From Megaleporinus macrocephalus (lineage: Eukaryota > Chordata > Actinopteri > Characiformes > Anostomidae), in assembly GCA_021613375.1 (NCBI GenBank), contig CM038716.1, forward strand, positions 17,553,524 to 17,617,523: a stretch of DNA of 64,000 nt, read 5' to 3'. A program made the translations under genes and the position numbers. The notes under the pieces were generated by a model. It made no database searches. It worked only from the letters and a program-made list of their open reading frames with translations, and was not told where the DNA came from. This document shows positions 28,162-39,327 of the stretch, piece by piece (position 1 is the stretch's first letter; every line of letters begins with the position of its first letter).

Positions 28162-28168
<7 letters not shown>

Positions 28169-28204
<36 letters not shown>
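28169..28204. repeat. (AC)18 microsatellite
   Basis: AC run with a short ACACACAT lead. Confidence 0.97.
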
Positions 28205-28206
<2 letters not shown>

Positions 28207-28324
28207 GTGTTTGGAAAAACTGCACAGGTTGCCATGTCTAACCTCTAGAATGTTCTCTTTATGCTATCTTATACAGATCATATAAGGCAGTATAGAGATA
28301 TTAGATGGCGGATGTTCCAACCTA

Positions 28325-30113
28325 ACAACTGTGCAAGTCTAAGGCACATAAGCACATTGTTTAAAAGTCTTTATCTCAGCAATAAGTGTATTTTTACCTG
28401 TAAGAACAGCAGATATAATTAGAACAGTAACTAAGCATAAATATAATACAAAGTAGTATAAATATATTATTTTGGAAGATGTAGATCATATCTTGAGCTC
28501 CAGTTTGAAGAACAAAGTTTAGTTACAGATAGGGCTTCAGCTATCGATTATTTTAGTAATCGAGTACTCTATCAATTTTTCCATTGATTAATCGATTAAT
28601 CTGATAAAATATATATTATTTTCATTAAAAAGCAATAGTAAATATATAAAATAAAGGTTTCTCAACATGTATTGTTTAAATTGCATATAATACAGTTTAA
28701 AAGAAAACATTTTAATAATTACTATTATTGAAATTTATTACTATGTATCAGACTGTAAGTTCACAAGACTGCCTACTGTACACTCAGTTACTATGCTAAA
28801 GCTTGTCCTACACATGCTGACTCACTTAGTGCAAACAAACTAAACTGAATATTCTCATTGTACTGGATTTGGTGCATTTTAGGCTCCAAATTGCTCCAAA
28901 CACCACCTGATATTTAGTTTGCTGTGTATTTTATGCATCACTTTGAGGGAAAAGTGTGTGTGAGGGGTGTATGTTCTTGTGAGGTTGTGTTTGTTTGTAA
29001 CTATAATCAAAACGGTAAAGTGAAGTTCAGGCTTTTATTTTCTGTGGTTACGTTCTTAAGCAAAGTTTAGATCATTTACAGACATAACTCGCCATCACAC
29101 TGACTAACGTTCTTAACTAGCCATTACATATAACCACAACTAACATACACGCTTTACTAGCCTTCATCTCAACTCACCATCTTACTGTTAATCTAAATGT
29201 TATGGTTACTGTGTGTCGCTCCGCTCTGTGCACTGGACGTGCTGCAACACTGAAACACTGGTGTTGTGCTCGGCTAGGGGTTACCGTAAAACTCAGATTC
29301 CCTATCAGTTGGCTTGGAAAATCTCAGTTGCTTGCTTTCTGAAGTTAGCCTCTTATTTGAATTACCCATTCCACCTTAAATGGTATAGAAGTTAAATTCC
29401 AGTGCCTGTAACTGCTGCATCATTTGAGGTGGAAATCCGGAATTCACATAAGAAACTAACTTCAGCCACGTCTTGCTTCAGGTATACGCTCAGTAACTGC
29501 TCTCTCGGCTAGTTTGGTTTTACAGTAGACTTTGGACACTGTGTATGGTTTTCTCTGACCCGTCTCTTCTGTTCTCCTCTTTTTATTCTCTCTCTTTTTC
29601 TCTATTTTGCAATCCGCGCCATCAAATCACGTCTTCTTCGTGTCACACAGTAAGCGTGCGCTGTGCAACAGTGAAAGTCATCCATGCGAACCAGCGTGCT
29701 GTATGTGGTTGTATGAGTTAAACGAATCTTCGAGGCAAAGAATTTGTGTCGATGATTTTTTGTAATCGAGTTACTCAAATTCCTCGAGGAATCGTTTCAG
29801 CCCTAGTTCCAGATTTCTCCTGGACGCCCCAGACATTGTATGAACGTATTCAGTTCCTTCAGCAGAAATCGTGATTGAGCTTAATGAAGTACTGAGCAGT
29901 CTAAGCGGGTCTTAGACGAGAACTGTTAATAATACTGAGTTACCACAAGGAACAGCTTTGACAGGGTTAAATAAACACACTGACATATGTAAAAAAAAAA
30001 AACTATTAATACTATTTCAATATTTAACATAAAGTGTTTTTGCTGAGCAAATAAAAGCTTACTGTCTGGAGCTAAAACAATAGCTTAAAAAATATAATAT
30101 CCCCAAGTACTGT
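28325..30113 (+). mobile_element. Tc1-like family B element, split by a hAT insertion
   Basis: The left end ACTGTGCAAGTCTAAGGCAC and the right end AAGTACTGTA fit the CAGTGCTGTGCAAAAGTC-type ends of a common fish Tc1-like family. The interior matches 45930-46420: AGCAATAAGTGTATTTTTAC, AAGCATAAATATAATACAAA, AGTTTGAAGAACAAAGTTTA. After the hAT element the match resumes (TTCTCCTGGA, ATTCAGTTCCTTCAGCAG). No transposase remains. Confidence 0.7.
28530..29805. mobile_element. hAT-type non-autonomous element, 1276 bp
   Basis: Starts TAGGGCTTCAGC and ends GTTTCAGCCCTA, inverted repeats of about 12 bp. Flanks are GTTACAGA (28522-28529) and GTTCCAGA (29806-29813), one mismatch in 8. The related uninterrupted site at about 46105 reads GTTCCAGG. 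Both ends carry mirrored TAATCGAGT words. It is inserted in the older Tc1-like family B copy. Confidence 0.88.
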
Positions 30114-30506
30114 ACATATACATACCATGATGCTCTTCACATACTCCCACACACACCTGGTTGGAGACCACTGATCTAGAGAAAAAGACACCCCAGCAAA
30201 TCCTGCTGAATCACAACATCACTTGCTGGTGTTTACTTCTCAAAATGACCCAGTGAATATATAGCTGTGTCTGCTACACTCGCATTTGACAGGATGCCCC
30301 GGTTGAAGGGCCCTTAGTGGTAAAGAGCAGAGTGAGGCTTACCAACTGTGAGAACTCTTTAGCAACACTCTCATAAACAGACTTGACTTCTGGTAGAGGC
30401 AGCTCAGAGCCATGTGAGTGGCATTAAAGGGCTTTGGTTTGTATAAGTTGCAGTAGGTGTACGATTCCAGCCAGGTCTGTGACACACATCACACACTTCA
30501 GATTCT

Positions 30507-30515
<9 letters not shown>
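30114..30515. other. Non-coding stretch
   Basis: Nothing recognised beyond ordinary AT-rich sequence. Confidence 0.4.

Positions 30516-30541
<26 letters not shown>
30516..30541. repeat. (CT)n microsatellite
   Basis: CT dinucleotide run with C-rich lead-in. Confidence 0.95.
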
Positions 30542-32354
30542 GGGAAAGCGATGATTCATCCAGCGAGAGCAGAGAGATGCCAGATGAACGCAGTGGGACG
30601 GCACTGCTCCAGTGCACCTGCGTGTGAAGAGCTGTCACAACCCCGGCCCGCGATACACTCGTGTGACTGACAAAGACGCACGCGAGCAACAATTCCCTCA
30701 TATCCACTTCAACCCGCCCCCTTCAGTTTCTACATATAAACACATTCATACAACAGACTCCTCCAAAACAACAAACCCTCCGCTCTTCCTGCTCCCAGCC
30801 GCCAAGCAAACCACATGCAACGCCATGCGCATCACTCTCGCTGCACAACCAAATCAGGTTAGGGATGTGCAATATTTATGCTGCGCACCTGCTGATGGCT
30901 CATATTTCATTTCATTATGTTTCAGACGTGCAGAGCTTTCGCTTCTCTTTCCCTCTCGCTCACACCGACACGTAGGCTTGCACCGCCCAGCGCAGAGACC
31001 GTGGATATTACCCAAGAGGAAGAGCCCCCTTCCCTCGATACCAGGGCAAGTCTGCCGAGAGCGAGTCTCATTATTTTCTCTTTAAAAGAATCGAGTTAGA
31101 GAGGGAGTGTCTGCGAGGGAGAGGGGAGGGAAAGATGGGCGAAGGGAGGAAAAAAAAACTGCAGTATGTCACGCAGAAAGATGATGGAGAGAGTGAAGAA
31201 AGAGCGGCGGAGACGACGTACTTAGACAGACAGAGCGGGCCTGGGAGAGGAGAGAAAGGGAGAGAGACAGAGAAAGACGGATGGAGAGACACTGAGCAGA
31301 TGTTGAGCAGATGAGCTGTTTGCTTCAGGGTTTGTCATATTAGCAAATCTGATATCTGTAATCTGCTTTGCGAGCACACATACCACACAAAAATAGCCTA
31401 ACTAGAGAGGGATCTGGCAGGAGGGCACTCTGCTGGGGGGATTAAAGCGCTCGCCGCTTCTCCACCTCTGTCTCACGCTTCGCTAAAAGGTCCGTTCCCC
31501 ATGATCCACTAGTCCTGAAGGTCTCGCACCCTCCCAACCCGTCCTCAGGCATGTGAGAGAGCAAGGCTGCCTGTCTGCTCGTAGGAGTGAGGAGACGAAT
31601 GATTACCACAGCAAACTCGCAGGCAAATATGGACGGTGGCAGCGAGCGCAGACAGATGTTTCCTCTAATGCTGTTAGATAATCCCTTAACTCCCTCCAAA
31701 ACAAGATCATTACTGCTATGCCGCCTGCTGCAGCTCATCTCTGCGCTCTGGCAGGCTTTCAGGCCCATTATGGAAATGCGGCCGCTTCTTGTGCGGAGGA
31801 GAAAGTCTGATCTGTCGTGGTCACGTGCACACCCATGCTGAGGTGACCCTTCAGATGGACTTCGGAGACCTCCGCCAGGGCGCAGCGAGGCTGAGGCTTT
31901 AGCCCGAGTGAGCTGAAGCGATTGTCCCATGCATGTAGCCGGGCTTTTCCACAGGGCTTATCCTGGCCGGTGCGGGAGCTGGCACAAAGGCTGCTGATGA
32001 AGGCCGGCCAGGCGCAGCGGGCTTTGAAGGTCGGCCGCTGAGATCCGAGAGTCGGCTTATGGCGCGCTTGGGGGCAGCAGGGGACAGGAAGTGGACATGG
32101 TGCGTTTGCCACCACCTCTTCTCCTGGATTTGGAATGGATCTGGGCCGCTGACATGAGTCGAGCTTTTTTTGCAGTGGCAGGGGAGCAGGCCATTCCAAC
32201 GAATCAGAAAATATTTAAGGATGGCTTTACGCTGAGAAACGTCTGAAACTAAAGTGTTGAAAGAGAATCTGTGTGCATCGTGAACAGTAATGGCTGTATG
32301 GGAGTAGATGCTGTCACAGAAAGGCCTGGTTTTTATGGACCACAGTAAAAGCAT
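30542..32354. other. CpG-enriched non-repetitive region, candidate promoter or enhancer cluster
   Basis: This is the longest stretch of the window (1.8 kb) free of recognised mobile elements, and it has many CpGs. At 31080-31300 the plus strand is strongly purine-rich, like some untranslated first exons. At 31580-31800 there is complex sequence with words such as AATGCTGTTAGATAATCCC. Long frames on both strands (for example 31442-31930 minus) show no recognisable protein family. It may hold a promoter or conserved enhancers, and an annotated first exon with little coding sequence would be easy to miss by eye. Confidence 0.35.
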
Positions 32355-32441
32355 GACACACACTACACACACCACACACACACTACACACACTACACACA
32401 CTACACACACTACACACACTACACACACTACACACACTACA
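32355..32441. repeat. (TACACACAC)n minisatellite, 9-bp unit
   Basis: About nine copies of the 9-mer TACACACAC, with two irregular units at the left. Since 9 is a multiple of 3, it keeps one frame open and creates a false histidine-threonine-leucine repeat ORF. Confidence 0.95.
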
Positions 32442-33813
32442 GAAATCGGTGCAAAATTCATGCTGCAAGCAGACTAGCTCTAAACAGTAACTTCTACCTC
32501 CGACCCTGAGCAGCCGGATATCATGCCCTGAGACTGCAGTCTCTCCTGAGCGACTCACCCTGGGGAGGAGGCACTGCAGGCGAATGCAAATGTGGTAAGC
32601 GTGCTGGAATCTAAGCCAGGCCAATCAAAGCAAGATTATTAACCAAACTTCACGTGTTAGACATCAAAACGGTTTGGAATAAATACACAAAGAGAGATGA
32701 GTGAATGCTGTGTTTTAATTCTAATGAAAACATGACTTAATTCCTAACTCAGCACATCAACTACACAGGATAACTTGCTTACATGGAGTCAAAACCCTAT
32801 GGCTCAGAATACAAGTGTGCACCTATGTGAACAGAGACTGGTGTATAAGTCAGTTCTAGTTATAAAAGTGGAGTAAATAATGACAATGTAATGTCTCCCC
32901 AAGAAAAAAATTGATCTAAAGATCATTGATTACATCAAGACAGGCATGGTTACGAAGTACATGGTCAGCTCACAGTTATGCATACAGTGCAAAACCCGCT
33001 AACCTTAGCGGCTCAATGGCTCAGCCAAGCTTCTTACAGTGATCCCTCATCTCCCACTGAGTAGTCACTTATGGTGCGAGTTAATGGAAGTCCAGGTTGG
33101 TGTCAAGGGATCGAATATTGGAAAGTCATTTAGATGGACGTTTCAGTCTCTTAAGGTGAAAGAAAGCTTTTAGTCTTGGTTAAGCACTCAGTCTATCAGC
33201 ACGCTAGCCAGGCCTGTGTATCCTCCAGCCCTGTCTGTTGTGCATATTCATTGGTCACCTGCATCATGCAGCAGCACGGTCTCACAGCCTTTTCCTCTCT
33301 ACTCTACTACTGACGGTGTGCATGACTGCAATATAACTGCAATATAATATGACTGGTCTAACTTCAAACTAGCAAACACTCTGTATTTAAGTCCAGCTGA
33401 CAACAGGTCAACCAGCCTCGACTCATCTGGCTGGATCATTATCTCCTAGGCTTGGGTCTTGTTCTCGGCCTGGAGTTTCCCGCCATAAAATGCTAAATGA
33501 CGGGTGTCATAAAACCCTGGCCTTCCTGCAAGTCTCCGTGGCATTCAGTGATCCCTACAGTAAACATCTACTTTTTATAGACGCCATGGTATAAAAAATA
33601 TTCAAAACACTACAAACTCTGTTCACCTCTTTTTGCCATGTTCTTTAAATGGTCAGAACCCCCACAGGACCACCACAGAGCAGGTATTATTTGGGTGTTG
33701 GATCGTTCTCAGTGGTCTCGGTGGTCTCACTCTTGAACTGAAAATAGTCTACTAAAACTGTAATATCTAGCCAACATCATCTGCTGGGCAGCATCCTGGG
33801 ACCACTGCTGAAG
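32442..33813. other. Non-coding stretch
   Basis: Low-complexity-free AT-rich sequence. No exon or repeat boundaries recognised. Confidence 0.4.
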
Positions 33814-33821
33814 AACTAGAA

Positions 33822-34525
33822 CAGAGGTCACTAAAAGGCGGACCGCGGTCAGGGTCTGGACCTAGACGTTGTCCAATGCGGACCAAAACTGACAATATAT
33901 TGAGGATTTAATGTTGACTGTGTTTATTTCAAAAGGGTGGAGCTTTTCTTGTCTTTATGTTATACGGGCTTTTTGCGCAGTAAACTCACAGACCAACCAT
34001 GTGCATAGTAAAATCCCCAAACGCGCTTCTCAGCCAATCAGATCTGTGCAGATTTGGGAGTGCGGCCTGGATATCTCCTATGAGCGTAAGAATGGTCCTA
34101 ACACAATTTCAGCCCAGATTTAAAGTCCTGGCTGACAACCAAGAGCTCACTTCTCTCACTAAACAAAAGAAAGTGTGGAGGAAAAGAAGAGGAAGATAAA
34201 CTGTAATTTTGTGAAATTCAGTGAACAAGACAAAACATTTCATTTCCATTTTTATAATCAATAAGCATTTTAAATATAGGCTTTGTATTTACTTAAAGTA
34301 ATGAAAAAAACATTTATTAAGTTCAGCATTTAAACAGTAAATATACTGAAATATACTGAACGGTATGTGTGATGTGTTGGTGTTTGAGTAGCTGATGGTA
34401 TAAGATGCTGATACTAGGCTACTTGAGTAAACAGGATACACCACTAAATCATAACACACGTTAGAAATGATGCCGGTCCGGAGCGGCCTGAGGAAATCTC
34501 CTCTAACTGGACTCTAAGACCCCTG
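33822..34525. mobile_element. hAT-type non-autonomous element, 704 bp, perfect 8-bp target duplication
   Basis: Starts CAGAGGTCACTAAAAGGCGG and ends ACTCTAAGACCCCTG. The outer bases CAGNGGTC form the inverted repeat. The 8-mer AACTAGAA flanks it on both sides (33814-33821 and 34526-34533). A left-end fragment of the same family lies at 22325. Plus-strand frames inside it are short and not convincing transposase. Confidence 0.9.
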
Positions 34526-34533
34526 AACTAGAA

Positions 34534-35654
34534 GATGACCAACGTAGACGATGCAGTGACAGATGAGCTATTGTCTCTGACTTCTATGAGCCGGACACAC
34601 ACTAACACACCAGCACCACATCAGAATGATCCACCACCCGAATCAATACCCGCCCTTATTTGGATAAGGAGGGACAACCACAATGGTTTAACTGACTGCT
34701 GCTGTGAAAATAAACGACGAGCTAAATCTGCTTTAGTGTTTTCACTTTCCTTCTCGCAGTCCTCTCACTCCGTCTGCTCACTCAAATCTCTTGATCGTTC
34801 TACTCGACGCTACTCTGCCTTTTTCTCAAATTGCTCTCTGCTTCCCCTCCATGTCTTTTGTACCTCCTGCCTTAATGACTGCGGTTTCGGCAGTGTCAGT
34901 ACAACCTGGCTCTCGCCTCAAAGTGTCATCTGCATATCACTTTCTTCTGCCTTTGGGTTTCTGCACGCACTGTTCTACCTGTCTTCTCACCCGAGGATAG
35001 GCAATATGATGATATGTTAACATTACCTTGACAAAATGTCACAGAGTGCTTTATGAATATGTTATTACGTACCATAAAAGACAGATTTAGACCAATTAGG
35101 CTACGTTTACTCAGAAGGTAAAAGTGGCCCAAATCTGATCTTTTTCTTCATATGTGACAGGAATGTGTTATCTGGGTGGCAGTAGGAACAGCAAAAACAT
35201 TTTCTCTTCTGATTTAAGACACTTTTATACGCGGTACTGAAATCAGACAGGAATCAGACATGCGGTCAGATCAGATTTAATGCGGCTTTTATATCAGTCC
35301 AATGTATAATTTCGCACAGCTCATAAACCTCATACCTTATCATTAAACTTGTTGCGAGTGCTCAGAATTTGTAGAGATTTCAGAAGGAAGTGTCAGTCAT
35401 GAGAGAATGAGGATGTAAGTTATGTAAAATAAAAAACAAGGGCGTAAAGCAAATTAGCAGTCTTGGCTGAATAACATGCCCTTTCTACCGTGGGTTTGTC
35501 AGCATTCAGGACCATAAACCCAGCTGTTAGCCACTGCAACTTCATGACCGCTTGTCTGATGCTGACAAAGATGAAACTGAAACCTGCAGGTGCGGAACTG
35601 AATCTGTCGGTAGTCAGGATTGTTTAGCTCTGGAGTGCTGTTTCTTCGGCGCAT
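34534..35654. other. Non-coding stretch
   Basis: A 161-codon plus-strand frame (34535-35020) has serine-rich, low-quality composition and no family match, so I do not call it a gene. Around 35090-35300 the text (GGCCCAAATCTGATC, GGTCAGATCAGATTT) resembles a fish interspersed repeat. Confidence 0.4.
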
Positions 35655-36035
35655 TGTTATGACCCTGTGTTGACTCTGCCTGACCTGCGGGGGCAGTGTA
35701 GGTTTGGGCAGGGTGCTGTTTGGGTCATATGGTAATGGAGAGCAGCTGAGAGGAGTTAAAGCACTCCTCCGCATTACCTCCCTCTCTCTCTCTCTCTCTT
35801 TGTCCTTCTTTTGGTTATGAGGCCTGTTAGGCCTCATGGTTGTTTGATATTCTTTGGTTACTTTGATTTTTGTTACCACACGTATTTGGATGCCAACCTC
35901 GATCCTTATTTTTCTTTATTTATATCCCCTAGATTTTGTATTTGTTAATAAATTATATTTATGTTAAATTCAACCTGGTGTTGTTTCCCCACTTCTTTTT
36001 ATGTTTCGGTCTGACTTAACGAGCTGGCCGTAACA
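35655..36035 (+). mobile_element. Solo LTR, 381 bp, probably Ty3/gypsy-like
   Basis: Begins TGTTATGACC and ends GGCCGTAACA, so it has the TG...CA ends with the inverted pair TGTTA/TAACA. GCAT occurs immediately on both sides (35651-35654 and 36036-36039) as a 4-bp target duplication. An AATAAA poly-A signal lies at about 35948, which sets the plus orientation. A (CT)n tract sits at about 35785. No internal retrotransposon sequence follows, so this is the product of LTR-LTR recombination. The superfamily is inferred from length and ends only. Confidence 0.72.
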
Positions 36036-36696
36036 GCATGCAGGCCAGTTTTGGAGCATGATCCATTCTGGTTAACGTCGAATATATTAATGTCACATTT
36101 AAACAATACTGTAAACAGTACATGAGCAAACGCCTCATAGCAATACAGAAACACTGATCAAAATAACTTCACAGAAGAACGGTTACTTTATCTTTACTGC
36201 ATCTTTTATATCTTTTCTATTGATCTATTTATTAGTAAATGTCAACACAACGCACTTCAAAAATATGCCCAAAGGAAAAACAATAAAAATGATGTGCAAC
36301 AGCGACAACATACCACCTGCATCAACTGCATAGTAAGTTGTAGATGATTGGATGGAATTATCTTTTTTTTTCATTTATTTTTAGCAATTTATTTTTATTA
36401 TTTAGTTATTTACCAATTTAACCAATTTATGCAAACAGTATTCACCGTATTTCACCACACCCACTTTCAAGCGTGTGTTTCTTCCACCTTTGTGTTAGAA
36501 CTTCCGCTCAGCTAACCAAAATGAATACAGATATAAGGGCGAAGACCAGAGAGACAATAAGAAGTTAGAATGGGACAACACTGTCTCATCCGAGGTTAAT
36601 AACACAGTGGGTGGATGATATGAAAAGGTGGTCTGAGGTTACCTACGGTGACGTTTTAATTATTTTGTACTTTCGGAAGGCGTAGACGGTTCGGCA

Positions 36697-36775
36697 ATGA
36701 AAAACTATACAAGTAGTGAAGCGTATCAGTACCTGTACAGTGGGAAGGTCGGCCGTGTACTCCTACACACAGACG
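36697..36775 (+). pseudogene. Exon-like fragment of a transposon protein (SWIM-type, tentative)
   Basis: Encodes a short peptide with the block EAYQYLYSGKVGRVLLHTD and then meets a donor-like ACG/GTGAGT. Its composition is protein-like, and it resembles, from memory, the first exon of fish transposon-derived proteins with SWIM or YqaJ-type domains. I am not sure of the family. Confidence 0.35.
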
Positions 36776-36886
36776 GTGAGTTTATATTTCTGAAAGCCGG
36801 TTAAACCCAAGTCAAGCCAGCTGTCCGGCTTGGGTGTTTGTTACAGCCCAGATAGCCTAGCGTGGTGGACACTGATCATAAAACAG

Positions 36887-37141
36887 CTACTTGACTGATA
36901 GCCTTACAAGCACCAGATGCGTCTGCTTCCCCGGAGCTTCATAAGCGAGACATTTCTCTGGATAAGGATGCTCTGGTGCTGGTTCTCCTCCACAGAATGG
37001 TAAGAGCAGACATACGGAGGTTTGTTTGGGTGGATGTTCTAAAATTAGCGCCTTCAGCCAAAGACGCAGGTCCTCTTCTTTAGAAGGCGGCTTTACAACA
37101 CTCTGATCTTTATGTGCTGTGTTTGTAACTCTGTTGTTCAA
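36887..37141 (-). pseudogene. THAP-like zinc-finger fragment, decayed
   Basis: The frame contains KEEDLRLWLKALILEHPPKQ, then a region where a Cys-x2-His pair (CSYH) appears in a neighbouring frame, then PAPEHPYPEKC and a basic tail. This matches the C-terminal half of THAP-type fingers carried by fish DNA transposons, with a frameshift across the Cys/His pair. It is a broken remnant on the strand opposite to the fragment at 36697. Confidence 0.4.
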
Positions 37142-37283
37142 GCCAAGTTTTTTCTCTTTTTCCAGTTACTGTGACTCCCTCTAACTGAACATACTATGCC
37201 AGTCATTTTACATGTTTATTGTCGTTTTGCTTGTAATTAGTATCAACGTATCTGCGGGCGCACCGGAAGTTCTAACACAAAGT

Positions 37284-38340
37284 AAACGAAGATGGCGCCC
37301 CCAGTGTTGTCATGTAAAATAGCAGGAATATTAAAATATATTTTTTAAAAGCAAAATGCATAACCACAGTCTCTCTTAAAACTGGCTCCACTGTTATGCT
37401 GGTTCATTTTTCACCAGTTAAACACTGAGATATACCATTAACTTGCTGGGGTCAAGAACATGGACTGAAAGTTTACTTAGCATGTTTACAGTCTACAAAG
37501 ACTTTTATTGCCCTAAAAAACCAAAGGGGCAATATCAAAAGAAAAAAAAAAAAAAAAAGAACCGTCCCATTACTAACCGCCAACCAGTGATTTTGAATGC
37601 TGCTCTCCTGGCTTACTGGTCTAGTTGCCCCAGGCAACTGGGCAATTGCTGCTGTTAAACCCTGAATACATACTGTGAAAATGCCTTCAGGTAGCGTGAT
37701 CTATATTTATTTATTTTTAACCATATTTGAGTTTTTAGTGATCGGATCACGTTTGGATTTCACTTGATTGCATTAAAAGTCATGAGCAAACCAACCCCAG
37801 CATGCACCGTGCCTGGATTACGATCAGACCACTCAAACAACATTCGGAGGTGGTCCGACACGGATCTTGACCACATTTAACACACGGGTAGACAGAATGA
37901 ATTTTTTATGTGTGTATAATATTACAGGAGCAGATGCGCGTCTGTCGAGTGCTGATCAGCAGGTGAGAGGATAAACAAGGAAACAAAAGATGAAGGATAT
38001 GATGGTGTCTTCTCGCGCTCTGGGCTAATGAACATGTCCAAGTCAAGCTCGTCCGCGCGTATCGTAACAGGTAGAAAGTAAACAAAAACGCGCAGGACGC
38101 ATGTGCTGGTGTGCTTTTTTTTTTAACGTACATCCAATCTCATCATGTCAACACGGGGACGCATTTTAATTAAAAGTGTAAATGGAATCAGGTGAGAGAA
38201 CATCCAGATATGACTCGTACGTGAAATACATGTTTAAACAAGATACAAACAGGCTAAAGCTTTCTTTGCTCTTCCCACTAGGAGGATGGTGACTTGACAG
38301 AAATGCCATCCACCTGAAAAAGAACTCCACTTTAACCACA
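37284..38340. other. Non-coding stretch with a poly-A run
   Basis: A 17-19-bp A run lies at about 37541-37558. Sequence around 37780-37870 resembles a diverged interspersed repeat. No exon was recognised. Confidence 0.4.
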
Positions 38341-39130
38341 GTTAGGTCAACTTCAATGTCAGATGCTGTAAACAGCTCCTATTACAGCAGCCTTTAGCAT
38401 TGTGGCGTCTCTGCAGCAGCCCTGTGAGCTGCTAGAGCAGCTGTACTGACTGTAATGTGATTTAAGGGATTGTTTGGACATAAGGAACTGCGCGCTATAA
38501 TGCGATCTAAAGAATGCTGCTGCTTTCCATAACAAACAAATGCGCACTGCTTTCGAGGCACCTCTAAACCATTTGAGCTCTCCGCCGTGACAGTAACTGC
38601 GGAGACATTCGTTGCGATGCACCGCAACCCAATTAAACTTAAGTTGGTAAGTGCATTACAGACCCTGCTGGCAAAAGCACGGGCAAGTGCGCAAAAGTAC
38701 AACAGCGTGAATCATTACTGGATCTAGGCTCGAGTGTATATACTTCCATTAAACTAAACATGATTAGCCTAAGAGAAACAGGGGGTAGAGAGGCATCCGT
38801 GTGTCTGATGGGCAAGCTGAGGGTGGGTGGAGGAGTGCATGTGCGGTGGTGTGATTGTAACCTTGACGAAAGACACCGAGCAGGGCCAGCGCCTCAGGAG
38901 CCGAGTCCTCGGCGCGGCTTATCTCTGAGCCACTCCGACGCGCACAGGCCACACAATGTGTATTTTATTGTTTCATAAATAATCAGTGTTGACTCTGATA
39001 CACAACAGCGCGGGCTGTGCCAGCGAGGCCGTCTCCCTGCGTAATTAGCCAGCTCGCTTTAACTGCCTACCACAGTCATAACCCATTTCCACATAAACAT
39101 TCATCATCGGATCAGAGCGGCAGAGCAGAT
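38341..39130. other. Non-repetitive CpG-containing stretch, candidate conserved non-coding sequence
   Basis: Two blocks look non-random: 38440-38720 (GCGCGCTATAATGCGATC, CCCAATTAAACTTAAGTTGG) and 38940-39130 (TTATTGTTTCATAAATAATC, GCGTAATTAGCCAGCTCGC). The homeodomain-like TAATTA cores and CpG content are typical of developmental enhancers. No coding evidence on either strand. Confidence 0.3.
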
Positions 39131-39327
39131 ACCATAGAAGACTCCATAAGGGTGACGGCGCAGGATCACTAGGTTCCAGCTTGGTTGTTTTTTTTCTACC
39201 TCATGAGGGCCGCTTTGATTTTATGTACCAAAAACAATCCGAATTTATTTTTACATGAGTGCAACACAGTCTTAGCAGCCTGGACACAAGAGGTGAGCCA
39301 TTCAGGGAGAACTTTAGCAACATTTAT

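Larger units (their letters stand above)
36489..37283. mobile_element. 795-bp element bounded by 19-bp perfect inverted repeats
   Basis: CTTTGTGTTAGAACTTCCG at the left is repeated exactly as its reverse complement at the right (about 37265-37283). Outside and directly inside the 19 bp the two sides differ. The interior holds two protein-like fragments on opposite strands (36697-36775 plus, 36887-37141 minus), so it looks like a deletion derivative of a larger DNA transposon. No clear target duplication was found. Confidence 0.6.

Noticed and set aside
31442..32624. Minus-strand frames of 162, 143 and 241 codons
   Set aside because: They overlap each other in different frames in GC-rich DNA; the longest is driven by the 9-bp repeat. 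No domain is recognisable.
34535..35020. 161-codon plus-strand frame
   Set aside because: Serine-rich composition without any motif, starts inside the target duplication of a hAT element, and is partly interspersed repeat.
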